Origin: Eisenbergiella tayi
GTDB taxonomy: Bacteria; Bacillota; Clostridia; Lachnospirales; Lachnospiraceae
Length of the DNA stretch: 64,000 nt
Direction: 5' to 3'
Assembly (NCBI RefSeq): GCF_001881565.1
Contig: NZ_MPDJ01000009.1
Span: 185,521 to 249,520, forward strand
Position 1 is the stretch's first letter. Each line of letters begins with the position of its first letter. The position numbers were made by a program, and so were the translations under genes. The notes beneath the pieces are model-generated. The model was not told the DNA's origin. It searched no databases and worked only from the letters and a program-made list of their open reading frames with translations. This document shows, piece by piece, positions 1 through 8,234 of this stretch.

Positions 1-1032
1 TTCATTATAATACAGACAGTTTTCAACCGGCGTATTGGGCGGGATATGGTTTCCCACTGCCATGATAAAACCGGGGCAGGCTTTTCCGATATCCATACAG
101 CGTTTCACTTCGCTGTAAATTTCCTCCCTGCTTCCGCTCAGCAGAATCCTGGTGTCCGCATTTCCGATAAAGGAATGGGTTTTCCCATATTTTTCAGCCA
201 CATACTTCATATCCGTGGAAGGCTCCATAACAAACCCGCTCACTCCGCAGCCGGCGATATCATCGATAAATTCCGTATAATTACCATCGGAGGTAAAAAT
301 AATTTTCTTTCCCGCTTCCCGAAGGGGTGCAAACAGCCGTTTGTAATTGGGAAAAATGAACTCCCGATACCAGTCAGGCCGGGCAAAAGCACCTGATGTC
401 CAGGTGATATCATCATGTACCTTCACTACCGGCGCATCACACCGGGCGAGGGCATTAAAATAATGCTGTATCCACCTTCCATACCGGTTGGCAGTCTCCC
501 CGAAGGCTTTCGCATCAATCCCCATAGCCATAAGAAGAATATCCCAGCCGAAAATTTCCAGAAGGCCGGAAATCATGGTGATGTATACTCCCGTTGTATT
601 CACTGCATCCGGCGTCGCCTCCGTCTTCCTTCGGTAATCTTCATTAAATTGGGCGGTAAGCTTCCTTTCATCCGGAAGGCCGTATACCTCCTCCGGTGAA
701 AAGTCAAATGCTTCCTCCGGATCCTCGAAGGGGCATTCCACACGGGTGCTGTAATCCGTTCCGCCCGCCGCATATTCCGCGTGCCCCATGCGCGTTCTGC
801 ATGAATCCAGCGCGTCGGCTCCTATAAGGGTATTCCATACAAACCCGTAATCCCATTCCCTGCGGAATGCAGAAGCGGCACGATTTTGGATTTCAGATGG
901 ACTTTTGGAATCCACCTCAATACCGGTCACTTTGCTTACCAGTTCCCAGTGAAAATCTGCGGAATATTCCGTCCTTGGCACCTTATCCGGCATTTCCAGG
1001 CATATAGCTGCCATTCCGTCTTTAAACGACAT
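1..1032 (-). CDS. Uroporphyrinogen decarboxylase-family (URO-D/MtaA-like) protein, C-terminus off window
   Basis: The frame stays open for 344 codons from an ATG at 1032 to the left edge, behind a GGGAGG ribosome site, so the 3' end is missing. The protein has a URO-D-type barrel: an N-terminal stretch with VPRTEYSADFHWELV, a middle MISGLLEIFGWD, then DDITWTSG and a C-terminal MAVGNHIPPNTPVEN segment typical of the family. The His-Ile-Cys-type metal motif of the methyltransferases MtaA/MtbA is absent at the expected place, where FTSDGNYTEFID is seen. It therefore is unlikely to be haem-pathway HemE and may not bind zinc in the MtaA way. Such paralogues are frequent in Clostridia beside sugar-utilisation genes, with roles mostly unproven. 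It is divergent from the AraC gene at 1147, which may control it. Confidence 0.82.
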   Translation of the reverse strand, partial: MSFKDGMAAICLEMPDKVPRTEYSADFHWELVSKVTGIEVDSKSPSEIQNRAASAFRREWDYGFVWNTLIGADALDSCRTRMGHAEYAAGGTDYSTRVECPFEDPEEAFDFSPEEVYGLPDERKLTAQFNEDYRRKTEATPDAVNTTGVYITMISGLLEIFGWDILLMAMGIDAKAFGETANRYGRWIQHYFNALARCDAPVVKVHDDITWTSGAFARPDWYREFIFPNYKRLFAPLREAGKKIIFTSDGNYTEFIDDIAGCGVSGFVMEPSTDMKYVAEKYGKTHSFIGNADTRILLSGSREEIYSEVKRCMDIGKACPGFIMAVGNHIPPNTPVENCLYYNE

Positions 1033-1085
1033 AGTTTTTACCTCCCCGGGCCATTTCATCCCTCTGGCTATTTTTCCTGTTATCC

Positions 1086-1113
1086 ATTATAATATCTGTT
1101 ATGGAAATGTACA
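1086..1113 (-). promoter_or_regulatory. Candidate sigma-A promoter of the URO-D-family gene
   Basis: Read on the minus strand, a -10 TATAAT (1091-1086) lies 16 bases from a -35-like TGTACA (1113-1108), about 54 bases before the start codon at 1032. The 13-mer CTGTTATGGAAAT on the plus strand (1096-1108) sits in the spacer and -35 and recurs at 60931-60943. It may be an operator for the divergent AraC regulator. The hexamers are visible; function is inferred. Confidence 0.45.
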
Positions 1114-1146
1114 TTGTTTTATAGAACAGAAAGATGGACTTTTAGA

Positions 1147-1965
1147 ATGAGCAATCAATCCTTTACACTGCTTAACACCGATCTGAACCGGCTTGAGCTC
1201 CGCATTATTGAAAACGGAGTATTTCATGGGGATAAAAGCTGGATGTTCAATGATGTGGTATCCTCCTTCAGCCGGCTGTATTTTATCCGGAGCGGAAACG
1301 CCTATATAGAACGGGACGGACACCGCTGCCCGCTGCTGCCGGGAAGAATGTATCTGATCCCCGCAGGTTCCCGGTATAATTATGTCTGCACCTCTCAGAT
1401 AGAAAAATTTTATATTCATTTTGAACTGGAGCTTCTTCCTGGTGTGGATCTTTTTAACGGGCTCCGGGATTATCTGGACGCCCCCTGTCCTGACGGTTGT
1501 CCGGACAGCCTGATCTCCCTCGCTCAGAACGGCTCCCTTTCTTCCCTTCTGCGGCTGAAATCCATATTCCTGGACATTATTTCAGGATTTCTGGAGCAGG
1601 CGGTCAAAGAAAAAGAGTATGGGATTAATTATGCCGGTTTTTATAAGCAGCACGAAACCCTTGCTTACATCACCGCCCACTTAAACGCCGGGCTTCGTGT
1701 TTCCCAAATATCCCAGGCGCTGGGAATCCCCCGGCATATCCTTTCCCGCAGTTTCCGCCAGGATACGGGGATAGGGCTGAAGGATTACATGGAACAGCTT
1801 CTTCTCCAGGAAGTCAAAAAACGGCTGCTTACCACAAAACAGCCCCTCTGCAGTATTGCAGAGGAGCTGGATTTCTGTGACGCTTATTATCTGTCCCGTT
1901 TTTTCCGGAAGTTTGAGCAGGTTTCCCCGAGGGAATACCGGCAGCGCAGGACCGGGCAGGAATAA
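1147..1965 (+). CDS. AraC-family transcriptional regulator
   Basis: This 272-residue protein has an N-terminal cupin-like AraC-binding half (with the segments LYFIRSGNAYIERDGH and LLPGRMYLIPAGSRYNY) and a C-terminal double helix-turn-helix. The second HTH has the family signature IAEELDFCDAYYLSRFFRKF followed by SPREYR. The cupin half usually senses a sugar and the HTH half binds direct-repeat half-sites. The frame is open from a TTG at 1114, but the ATG at 1147 aligns better with family N-termini; neither has a strong ribosome site. It is divergent from the URO-D-family gene and convergent with the lipoprotein gene, so its most likely target is the 114-base divergent region. The ligand cannot be read from the sequence. 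Confidence 0.87.
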   Translation: MSNQSFTLLNTDLNRLELRIIENGVFHGDKSWMFNDVVSSFSRLYFIRSGNAYIERDGHRCPLLPGRMYLIPAGSRYNYVCTSQIEKFYIHFELELLPGVDLFNGLRDYLDAPCPDGCPDSLISLAQNGSLSSLLRLKSIFLDIISGFLEQAVKEKEYGINYAGFYKQHETLAYITAHLNAGLRVSQISQALGIPRHILSRSFRQDTGIGLKDYMEQLLLQEVKKRLLTTKQPLCSIAEELDFCDAYYLSRFFRKFEQVSPREYRQRRTGQE

Positions 1966-1986
1966 CAGCTGTTCCCGTACCGTTTG

Positions 1987-2835
1987 TCAGCCTATGCCAA
2001 ATCCTTCTTCTACCGGATTCATCAAAAGCTGTGCACGGCTCTTCGTCATATAGGAAAAGCCTTCTATTTTCCCGGAAAGCGGATTGACCTGAACCTGAAC
2101 CACCCCGTCTTTTCCATTTTCGTACAGGACCATGGCAATGTTGGAACCATAGCCGGAGCCCATGATGTTCAGCTTCCCGTCCGCAGTCATTTTATGGGAA
2201 AGCACAAAATCCTTTGCAAGGGACTTCACCTCTTCCATGCTTATCGGAGCCGTTCTGTCAGTCTGATTATACATCGACTGCAGGGATGTAATTTCCTTGC
2301 TTTCCGAGAAGGATATGCTGTACTCGGGTGTTAATTGTCTGTAAATTTCCGGCAGCGGGAAACCGTCCGGCCCGATATTTTCCTCCGGAAGAAGCAGCGG
2401 CCTGTTTGCCGGCGCCTCAAAGAATACAAAATAGCTGGCTTCATCTTCCTCATCCACAGCCTCAAAGAAGGTGACGCTGATTTCGTATTGGGATGTATCG
2501 ACAGAAACACCCAGATACTTTTTCAGCGCTTCAGCGGACTGTTCGATCAGAACCGGGTCGTCCATATCATTTCCGCCCATCATTGTCATTCCCGAGCTGC
2601 TTTCACTTTTCGCTTCTGCACCGCCGACGGCACTGGTTTTTGCCGCAGCAGTTTCCGTCCCCGTATCGGCCTGCACAACTTCGATGATATCCTGTTTTGC
2701 CTCGGAAAGCTCCTGCTCCCGTGCGGCCGCAGGGACTTCCGTTTCCGCCGGTATCCCTGATTTTCCGCAGCCGGTCAGCATAGCCGCTGTCAGTCCTGCC
2801 AGCAATAAGGTCTTACATAACATGTTGTTTTTCAT
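1987..2835 (-). CDS. Putative lipoprotein linked to a two-component system
   Basis: This 282-residue protein has a basic start, a hydrophobic stretch and the lipobox LTGC with Cys at residue 23, so it should be anchored on the outer face of the membrane. A low-complexity Ala/Glu/Ser linker (about residues 25-90) leads to a folded part whose C-terminal strand pattern (VQVQVNPLSGKIEGFSY) resembles PepSY-like domains. I do not recognise a named family with certainty. It starts 27 bases after the sensor kinase stop behind AGGAGG, so the regulator, kinase and lipoprotein are probably one transcript. A role in modulating or sensing for the kinase, or as an envelope-stress output, is inference. Confidence 0.7.
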   Translation of the reverse strand: MKNNMLCKTLLLAGLTAAMLTGCGKSGIPAETEVPAAAREQELSEAKQDIIEVVQADTGTETAAAKTSAVGGAEAKSESSSGMTMMGGNDMDDPVLIEQSAEALKKYLGVSVDTSQYEISVTFFEAVDEEDEASYFVFFEAPANRPLLLPEENIGPDGFPLPEIYRQLTPEYSISFSESKEITSLQSMYNQTDRTAPISMEEVKSLAKDFVLSHKMTADGKLNIMGSGYGSNIAMVLYENGKDGVVQVQVNPLSGKIEGFSYMTKSRAQLLMNPVEEGFGIG

Positions 2836-2862
2836 TTGTATTATCCTCCTGACGATAATGAA

Positions 2863-4314
2863 TTATTGAATACAGTTATCATCATAAAGCTGTTTTGTAT
2901 CCTGTTTGTATCCCGGAAAAATAATTTGTACCAGAGTTCCTTTTCCTTCTTCGCTGTCCAGCTTGATACGGGCATTATGGATGGCGGCAATATCAGCGCA
3001 GATAGCAAGGCCCAGCCCGATGCCCGTATTTTTATTGTTCCGTACCTTATCTGCCATATAAAAGCTTTCAAATATCCGATCCCGATCCTTTGCCGGGATG
3101 CCATTTCCCTGATCCTCCACTTCAACAATAACCTGATCCTTTTCCCTGCGGCCCCTCAGCCAGATGGTTTTTCCCTCATCGGACGCTTTCTTTGCATTAT
3201 CCAGCAGGTTGCCGATAAGATTCAGCAATAGCTGCCGATCCCCGGATATCATTACTGAGGAATCAGGCGGAATACAGCAAAGCCGCAGCCCGGCCCCTGC
3301 TGCGGCCGGTTCAAAGCTTTCGGCGGCTTCCTGAAGGAGGAATCCGATTCTGCATGGAACCAGTTCAAAGGAATGCCGTTCCAAAAAAATCAGATCCATC
3401 ATGGAACGGGAAAGCTTTTCAATCCGGTTCCCTTCTTTAAATATACGCTCCCCAAGCCTCTGATACATATCCTCATCACAGGAAGTGGAACGCAGCAAAT
3501 CCGCATAACCGACAATGGCGGTCAGAGGCGTCCGCAGTTCATGTGTGAAATTATCGATAAATCTCTGCTGCTCTTTTGTTTTGTCCTCCAGCTTCTGTAT
3601 GGTCTCTTCAATGGCCTGAGCCATTTCGTTATAACTGTCCGCCAGAGTCCGCGTTTCATCCTTTGCTTTGATATGGATCCGCTCCTTATAGTTGCCCTTG
3701 CCCGCCTTTTGAACTGCTTCTGTAAGCAGACGCAGTGATCGTGTCAGATGCCCGGTGATAAAAATAAGCCCAACCGACAGTATTACGGTAACAACAAGGC
3801 CCAGCTGGATAAAAAGGGTGTACTGACCCTTTCGGTCAGCATATATATCGCTGATATTCCTCACGTAAATGTTCCATAAATTCTCGTCGGATAAGGGGAT
3901 GCGGCTCAATATCACCAGATATGGCTGGTCCTCAATTTCCTGTACTCTCCAGGTTGCCTTACCGGCATAGTCAATACTGCCTATATCCGACAGTTCAAAG
4001 GAAAGATTGTTGTAAAGGACCTCTTCCCCTTTTAAAAGAATAAGATAAATCCCCCAGGAATTGATCCGGCTGTCCAGGTATTCCGTAATGTAAACGGAAT
4101 CATCAATATTCATCCCCGTATTGTTTTTTGCACGGTTCACCAGAACATATTTTATTATCCCGGAAGAAATGCTGTTCTGCTCGTCTGCCGATAACTGCAG
4201 TATCCTGTTCATTGCAGTCTTTTTGTTATTTTCTATAATACCGATACCGGCTGTCAAATAGACAAGCAGGAAAAACAGCAGCGAACTGATACCGATTTTT
4301 TGTGATAATCTCAT
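2863..4314 (-). CDS. Sensor histidine kinase (HisKA/HATPase)
   Basis: The 483-residue protein has a transmembrane helix near residues 8-27, an extracytoplasmic sensor of about 140 residues, a second helix (about 168-188), a HAMP segment (about 190-240), and the H-box FTHELRTPLTAIVGY with the phospho-accepting His at 258. The ATPase half shows the N-box NLLDNAKKAS, G1 (EDQGNGIP) and G2 (GIGLGLAI). It autophosphorylates and passes phosphate to the response regulator encoded 13 bases upstream. It has a GGAGG site at its ATG. The sensor domain has no motif I recognise; the downstream lipoprotein gene suggests an envelope or extracellular signal. Confidence 0.93.
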   Translation of the reverse strand: MRLSQKIGISSLLFFLLVYLTAGIGIIENNKKTAMNRILQLSADEQNSISSGIIKYVLVNRAKNNTGMNIDDSVYITEYLDSRINSWGIYLILLKGEEVLYNNLSFELSDIGSIDYAGKATWRVQEIEDQPYLVILSRIPLSDENLWNIYVRNISDIYADRKGQYTLFIQLGLVVTVILSVGLIFITGHLTRSLRLLTEAVQKAGKGNYKERIHIKAKDETRTLADSYNEMAQAIEETIQKLEDKTKEQQRFIDNFTHELRTPLTAIVGYADLLRSTSCDEDMYQRLGERIFKEGNRIEKLSRSMMDLIFLERHSFELVPCRIGFLLQEAAESFEPAAAGAGLRLCCIPPDSSVMISGDRQLLLNLIGNLLDNAKKASDEGKTIWLRGRREKDQVIVEVEDQGNGIPAKDRDRIFESFYMADKVRNNKNTGIGLGLAICADIAAIHNARIKLDSEEGKGTLVQIIFPGYKQDTKQLYDDNCIQ

Positions 4315-4327
4315 TTATCTGCCTCCT

Positions 4328-4978
4328 TCAATCCTCCAGCCGATAACCTATTTTTCTGACGGAAATGATGGATGTATGAAGGCCGAGTTTCTTTTTGAGC
4401 CGCTGCACATGCAGATCCACCGTACGGCTCTCCCCGTCATATTCCCCTTCCCATACCTCTTCATAGATTCTGTCCCGAAAGAGGGTAATATTGCGGTTAC
4501 GCAGGAATAAGAGAAGAAGATCCAGCTCCTTCATGGTAAGCTCTATGTTTTCACCATTTCTTCTGACCACCCGGGATACCGCATCGATTTCCAGATCCCG
4601 AAACAAAAGCTTCTCCTGTCCCTTGTGATAGCGTCTCAGCACACATTCCACTCTCGCAATCAGTTCGGCCAGTGCAAAAGGCTTGGTGATATAATCATCT
4701 GCGCCCAGGCCGAGCCCCTTTACCTTATCCTCCAGACGGGAACGGGCGGTGATAAAAATGACAGGAGTATGGTATTCCCTGATATACTCCATCAGTTCAA
4801 AACCGTTCACTTCAGGAAGCATGATATCCAGCAGGATTAAATCGTATCTTTTCTCTTCCAGCACGTCAGCCGCTGCCTTCCCGTCATATGCAATTTCACA
4901 TTCATAGCCGGCCTTTTCAAGGCCTATCATCATAAAATCTGCAATGTATTCTTCATCTTCCACGATTAACAGCTTCAT
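4328..4978 (-). CDS. OmpR/PhoB-family response regulator
   Basis: The 216-residue protein has a receiver domain (acidic pocket EDEE at 7-10, phospho-acceptor Asp 51 in LLDIMLPEVNGFE, the conserved Lys in YITKPF) followed by a winged-helix DNA-binding domain ending in VDLHVQRLKKKLG and VRKIGYRLE. It is the expected partner of the kinase immediately downstream. The start has an AAGGAG site. Its promoter carries two ATTGTATC repeats 11 bases apart, the arrangement OmpR-family dimers usually bind, so autoregulation is likely. Confidence 0.94.
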   Translation of the reverse strand: MKLLIVEDEEYIADFMMIGLEKAGYECEIAYDGKAAADVLEEKRYDLILLDIMLPEVNGFELMEYIREYHTPVIFITARSRLEDKVKGLGLGADDYITKPFALAELIARVECVLRRYHKGQEKLLFRDLEIDAVSRVVRRNGENIELTMKELDLLLLFLRNRNITLFRDRIYEEVWEGEYDGESRTVDLHVQRLKKKLGLHTSIISVRKIGYRLED

Positions 4979-5007
4979 CAGGATTCTCCTTTGAAAATTT
5001 GTAGTTC

Positions 5008-5039
5008 ATTATACGGCGGAATTGTATCCTGATTGTATC
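5008..5039 (-). promoter_or_regulatory. Autoregulatory promoter of the OmpR-type operon with tandem 8-mers
   Basis: On the minus strand a perfect -10 TATAAT lies at 5013-5008. The poor -35 region is overlapped by two direct copies of GATACAAT (5039-5032 and 5028-5021) with 11-base spacing, one helical turn apart. A weak -35 replaced by head-to-tail repeats is the usual layout of promoters activated by OmpR/PhoB-type regulators. The repeats are seen; binding is inferred. Confidence 0.6.
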
Positions 5040-5071
5040 ATAGAACCGGCTGAAAAAGATATGACAGCTTC

Positions 5072-6457
5072 CTATCGGATCACCAATACACTGTCACTTC
5101 CGTCCTCCCGTTCGGGAGGCAGGAATACTGCTTCTTCCTTTCCGGTCACTTCGCAGATAAAAGTCTGCATTCCGGTCACAGGATCCATCCAATAGGCGCT
5201 CTTTATTTTTCCTTTAAAGTTCGTTAAGGACAGGCGGATGACTCTCCCTGTACAGGTATAGGCAAAAAGGAAGTTCTCTCCTGCAAATACACTCACATAA
5301 TCATATTTCAATCCCTCTTCCATGAGAAGCAATTCCTGAGCGGGCCTTCCGTTTCCATAATCCACCGACTCCATCAGTCTCTTCAGATGGATCATCTGGG
5401 CTCCGCCCGGATGGTGAATGGCATCCGACCACAGATATTTGGCGCCGAATGCGCCTTTCTGCGACAGATCCCGGTAAAACTGCATGATGGAATTATGTCC
5501 GTAGGTATGCCCCGCGGCTCCCGCGAACACATCCCAGTAAGCATACCGGCGCACATCCGCTGCCTTCCAGTAAGGCTGGGTAAGGTCATGAAGCCCCTGA
5601 ACCACCCATTCATATGAGGGCTCCCCATCCAGGACAGGTTTCACAGGCAGTTTTTCATAATCCCTTTTCACATACCTCCAGCAGTCCTCTCCGAAACAGC
5701 CTTCCTTTTCGCTGTTATCATCCCACGCGCCAAGCTCCGTCTGGTCATATCTGCGGTGACCGGACTGAAAAAGATTGAAATCCAGCCAGTCCTCCTCATG
5801 GAACCACAGGGAAGAGCTGGTTCTTCCAAAAGGATGGTAGCCCACCAGGCGATCGGGCCGATCTTCCTTCATCCGCCTTCCCATCCGGCAGAAAAGTCCG
5901 GGGTTCACATCCCCTCTCACATCTCCGCCCACGATCCAGATCAGGTTGGGCGCGTCATGATAACGATCCAGGATAAAATCCAGATAGCCGTCCAGATTTC
6001 CGTCATTCAGGCTCCCGCCGGCCACAATACTGCTGCCCCATACAGGAAGCAGCCCCATATAAAGCCCCAGCTCCTCAGCCATCTTTATCACCTGATCCAC
6101 GTGTTTCCAGAAGCCGCCGTCTTTCTTTATCCGTGAGAAATCCCCTTCCTCCAAAGCTCTTTCCCCCGCCAGGTTTACCTGTTCCGGAGTATGTAGGAAG
6201 TCCGCCAGAATCACATTATAGCCCAGCTCTTTGCGGCCTCGCAGATAGCAATAAGCCTCCCGGGAAGTAAGCTGGTGGAATAAAAGCCATGCAGTATCCC
6301 CCATCCAGAAAAAAGGAGTATCTCCGCAGCAGAAATAACGGCCGTTTTTTGTCACTCGCAGGCTGCCGTTTTCCCACGGCTTTTCATATTTATTTTCCTT
6401 GTCCGCTTCCTCGGACATCCATTCCAAATGGGAAACGTCATTTGTTTCGAGCTTCAT
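5072..6457 (-). CDS. DUF4038 glycoside hydrolase, GH140-like (apiosidase-type)
   Basis: The 461-residue protein has no signal peptide. It shows the DUF4038 barrel start GRYFCCGDTPFFWMGDTAWL (39-58) and a C-terminal beta domain containing VSVFAGENFLFAYTCTGR and YWMDPVTG. The two candidate catalytic acids are Asp 179 in IWIVGGD and Glu 279 in LDGEPSYE. Their spacing is close to that described for the GH140 apiosidase of Bacteroides thetaiotaomicron, which removes D-apiose from rhamnogalacturonan-II. DUF4038 also includes other exo-glycosidases, so apiose specificity is inference. It lies downstream of ABC system 1, behind a terminator and its own consensus promoter. Confidence 0.82.
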   Translation of the reverse strand: MKLETNDVSHLEWMSEEADKENKYEKPWENGSLRVTKNGRYFCCGDTPFFWMGDTAWLLFHQLTSREAYCYLRGRKELGYNVILADFLHTPEQVNLAGERALEEGDFSRIKKDGGFWKHVDQVIKMAEELGLYMGLLPVWGSSIVAGGSLNDGNLDGYLDFILDRYHDAPNLIWIVGGDVRGDVNPGLFCRMGRRMKEDRPDRLVGYHPFGRTSSSLWFHEEDWLDFNLFQSGHRRYDQTELGAWDDNSEKEGCFGEDCWRYVKRDYEKLPVKPVLDGEPSYEWVVQGLHDLTQPYWKAADVRRYAYWDVFAGAAGHTYGHNSIMQFYRDLSQKGAFGAKYLWSDAIHHPGGAQMIHLKRLMESVDYGNGRPAQELLLMEEGLKYDYVSVFAGENFLFAYTCTGRVIRLSLTNFKGKIKSAYWMDPVTGMQTFICEVTGKEEAVFLPPEREDGSDSVLVIR

Positions 6458-6486
6458 CTTTTTTCTCTCCTGTCCTGTTTTCCTCT

Positions 6487-6528
6487 ATTATCCATGCAGA
6501 AGCTGCTTATGTCAAAAGGCTTTTTGAC
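6487..6528 (-). promoter_or_regulatory. Sigma-A promoter with operator-like inverted repeat before the GH140-like gene
   Basis: On the minus strand a perfect -35 TTGACA (6515-6510) and -10 GATAAT (6492-6487) are separated by exactly 17 bases. A 7-base inverted repeat with a 4-base centre (GTCAAAA, GGCT, TTTTGAC; 6511-6528) overlaps the -35. A repressor bound there would block RNA polymerase. This gives the hydrolase separate control from the transporter upstream of it. Confidence 0.72.
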
Positions 6529-6540
6529 TGTTGATTCCGA

Positions 6541-6594
6541 TTATAAAAGGAAATGCACACAAATACGATCCCGCATTTGTGTGCATCCTTATAA
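6541..6594 (-). terminator. Intrinsic terminator of ABC operon 1
   Basis: A 12-base stem (ATGCACACAAAT with ATTTGTGTGCAT) closed further by GGA/TCC and TTATAA lies immediately downstream of the binding-protein stop codon. On the minus strand it runs into a T-rich tail (TTTCCTTTTATAA). Confidence 0.75.
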
Positions 6595-6604
6595 TCCTTG
6601 CTGA

Positions 6605-8197
6605 TTATTTGCTGTTTTCAAGAAAAGCGGCAACCTGCGCTTTCGCTTCATCCAGGATTTTCTGGAGTCCGGCAGCTTCGGCCTGCTTGTTGAAATCAGC
6701 CAGCGTCTTTTCCACATCATCCACTAATCCGAGATCCAGCAGCGGTGCATATTGGGTGTAAACACTCTGAAGATTGGCAAGCTCATTTTTTACGTTGCTG
6801 TCATCAAAAGAGAATGCGGTAGTAGGGCCTTCAATCGCTTTCGCCTTCCATACTTCACCTATTTCGTACTGGTCCTTAAAGGTACCTTCTCTCGTCATAT
6901 CGTACATGGAATTCTTAAAGCCCCAGGAAAATCCGTTTCCATAGTTGTTTTTGCTCATATCCGGGCCGGGCTTCCACATTCCGTCATCCGTTACATCATA
7001 GTGGACACCTTTAATCCCATGACGGATGAGATAATATAAATCCGGATCAAATTTCATGAGATCCAGCGCCATGAAAGCACGCGCCTGATTCTGGGAATTG
7101 GCAAGCACAGCCACACCGTCTCCGGTATATGCAGCATAAAAACGGTGGGCATCGGGGAACAGGTCATATACTTCCGGTTTCCATTCCGGATGGCTCTCCT
7201 CAATTTCTGAGGCAACTGCGCCTACAGAGCCAAGGTTCTGTGTATAGGAAGCACTCGTTCCATTCAGGAAGGCCTCCTTAACATCTGTGGAATTGGCAAT
7301 GGCGCTCTTTGACCAGAAACCGCTGTCCGCCCATTTCTTCATGAGCTTCGCATATTCCAGATACTCCTCTGTCCCGTACATCCAGAATAAATCATCCGCC
7401 GAAAAATCATCGGTATATTGATAGGACACATAATTGACCAGGGCGCCTTCCATCCTTCCCCAATCATTTTGGGCCTGAAGCAGGATTGCCTTGGAAGTAT
7501 CATTGTTCTGTGAAGCATCATAGGCATAAGTAACCTGAGAATCCGGGTCATTTGACACCGCCGTATAATATTCTTCCAGATCCTCTTCTGTCTCCAGTCT
7601 GTCCAGACCGTATTTTTCCCGTAAATCACCGCGTATCAGAATCGCATTGGCGCTAACATTGGCCATGTTGCAAGGGACAAAATAAACCTTTCCTCCAATC
7701 TTCGCCTGCCCCCAAGAGGCTTCCGCCTGGTTCTCCTTATGCAGAGGCATATAATCATTCAGCACCTGTTCCGTCACTTCCGCAAAGGCCCCTTTATTGG
7801 CTTCCGACTGGTAATAGGCCCAGGTGGAGGTATAAATCAGATCAAAATTCTCTCCTCCAGCAATGGTCAGCGCATACTTTGTGGAATAATCGCTGAAAGA
7901 CATGTTCTTCAGCACCAGGGTAGCGTTGATTTTTTCTTTCAGTATTTTATTGATTTCAGCAAGGACCAAATCCTCATCTTCTGTTTTATCACCGATATAG
8001 TACATAACCAGCTCCACCGGCTCGGAAACATCCTGACCATTATAGGTGAGCCCCGCTTCCGCAGACGCAGCCCCTTCTGTTCCTGCCGCAATGCTTCCGG
8101 CCTGGGTTTTCTCCTTCTCCCCGCCGCAGCCGGCCAGCATGGATACGGACATAATTCCGGCGAGAAGCAGCGCCGTCAGTTTTTTTACGTTTTTCAT
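6605..8197 (-). CDS. ABC transporter solute-binding lipoprotein, system 1 (DUF3502 type)
   Basis: The 530-residue protein begins with a lipoprotein signal ending in the lipobox LAGC (Cys 24), then a Thr/Gly/Ala/Glu linker and a type-1 extracellular binding fold. The last 150 residues match the DUF3502 C-terminal module found in LipO-like sugar-binding proteins. It captures an oligosaccharide outside the cell and hands it to the two permeases encoded just upstream (order LplB, LplC, this gene). The GGGAGG site is 37 bases past the LplC stop. An intrinsic terminator follows. No transporter ATPase is nearby; a shared MsmK-type ATPase elsewhere is expected. The ligand is not readable from sequence. 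Confidence 0.92.
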   Translation of the reverse strand: MKNVKKLTALLLAGIMSVSMLAGCGGEKEKTQAGSIAAGTEGAASAEAGLTYNGQDVSEPVELVMYYIGDKTEDEDLVLAEINKILKEKINATLVLKNMSFSDYSTKYALTIAGGENFDLIYTSTWAYYQSEANKGAFAEVTEQVLNDYMPLHKENQAEASWGQAKIGGKVYFVPCNMANVSANAILIRGDLREKYGLDRLETEEDLEEYYTAVSNDPDSQVTYAYDASQNNDTSKAILLQAQNDWGRMEGALVNYVSYQYTDDFSADDLFWMYGTEEYLEYAKLMKKWADSGFWSKSAIANSTDVKEAFLNGTSASYTQNLGSVGAVASEIEESHPEWKPEVYDLFPDAHRFYAAYTGDGVAVLANSQNQARAFMALDLMKFDPDLYYLIRHGIKGVHYDVTDDGMWKPGPDMSKNNYGNGFSWGFKNSMYDMTREGTFKDQYEIGEVWKAKAIEGPTTAFSFDDSNVKNELANLQSVYTQYAPLLDLGLVDDVEKTLADFNKQAEAAGLQKILDEAKAQVAAFLENSK

Positions 8198-8234
8198 TCT
8201 TTACTTCCTCCCATTTTAATCATAAACTATTTTG

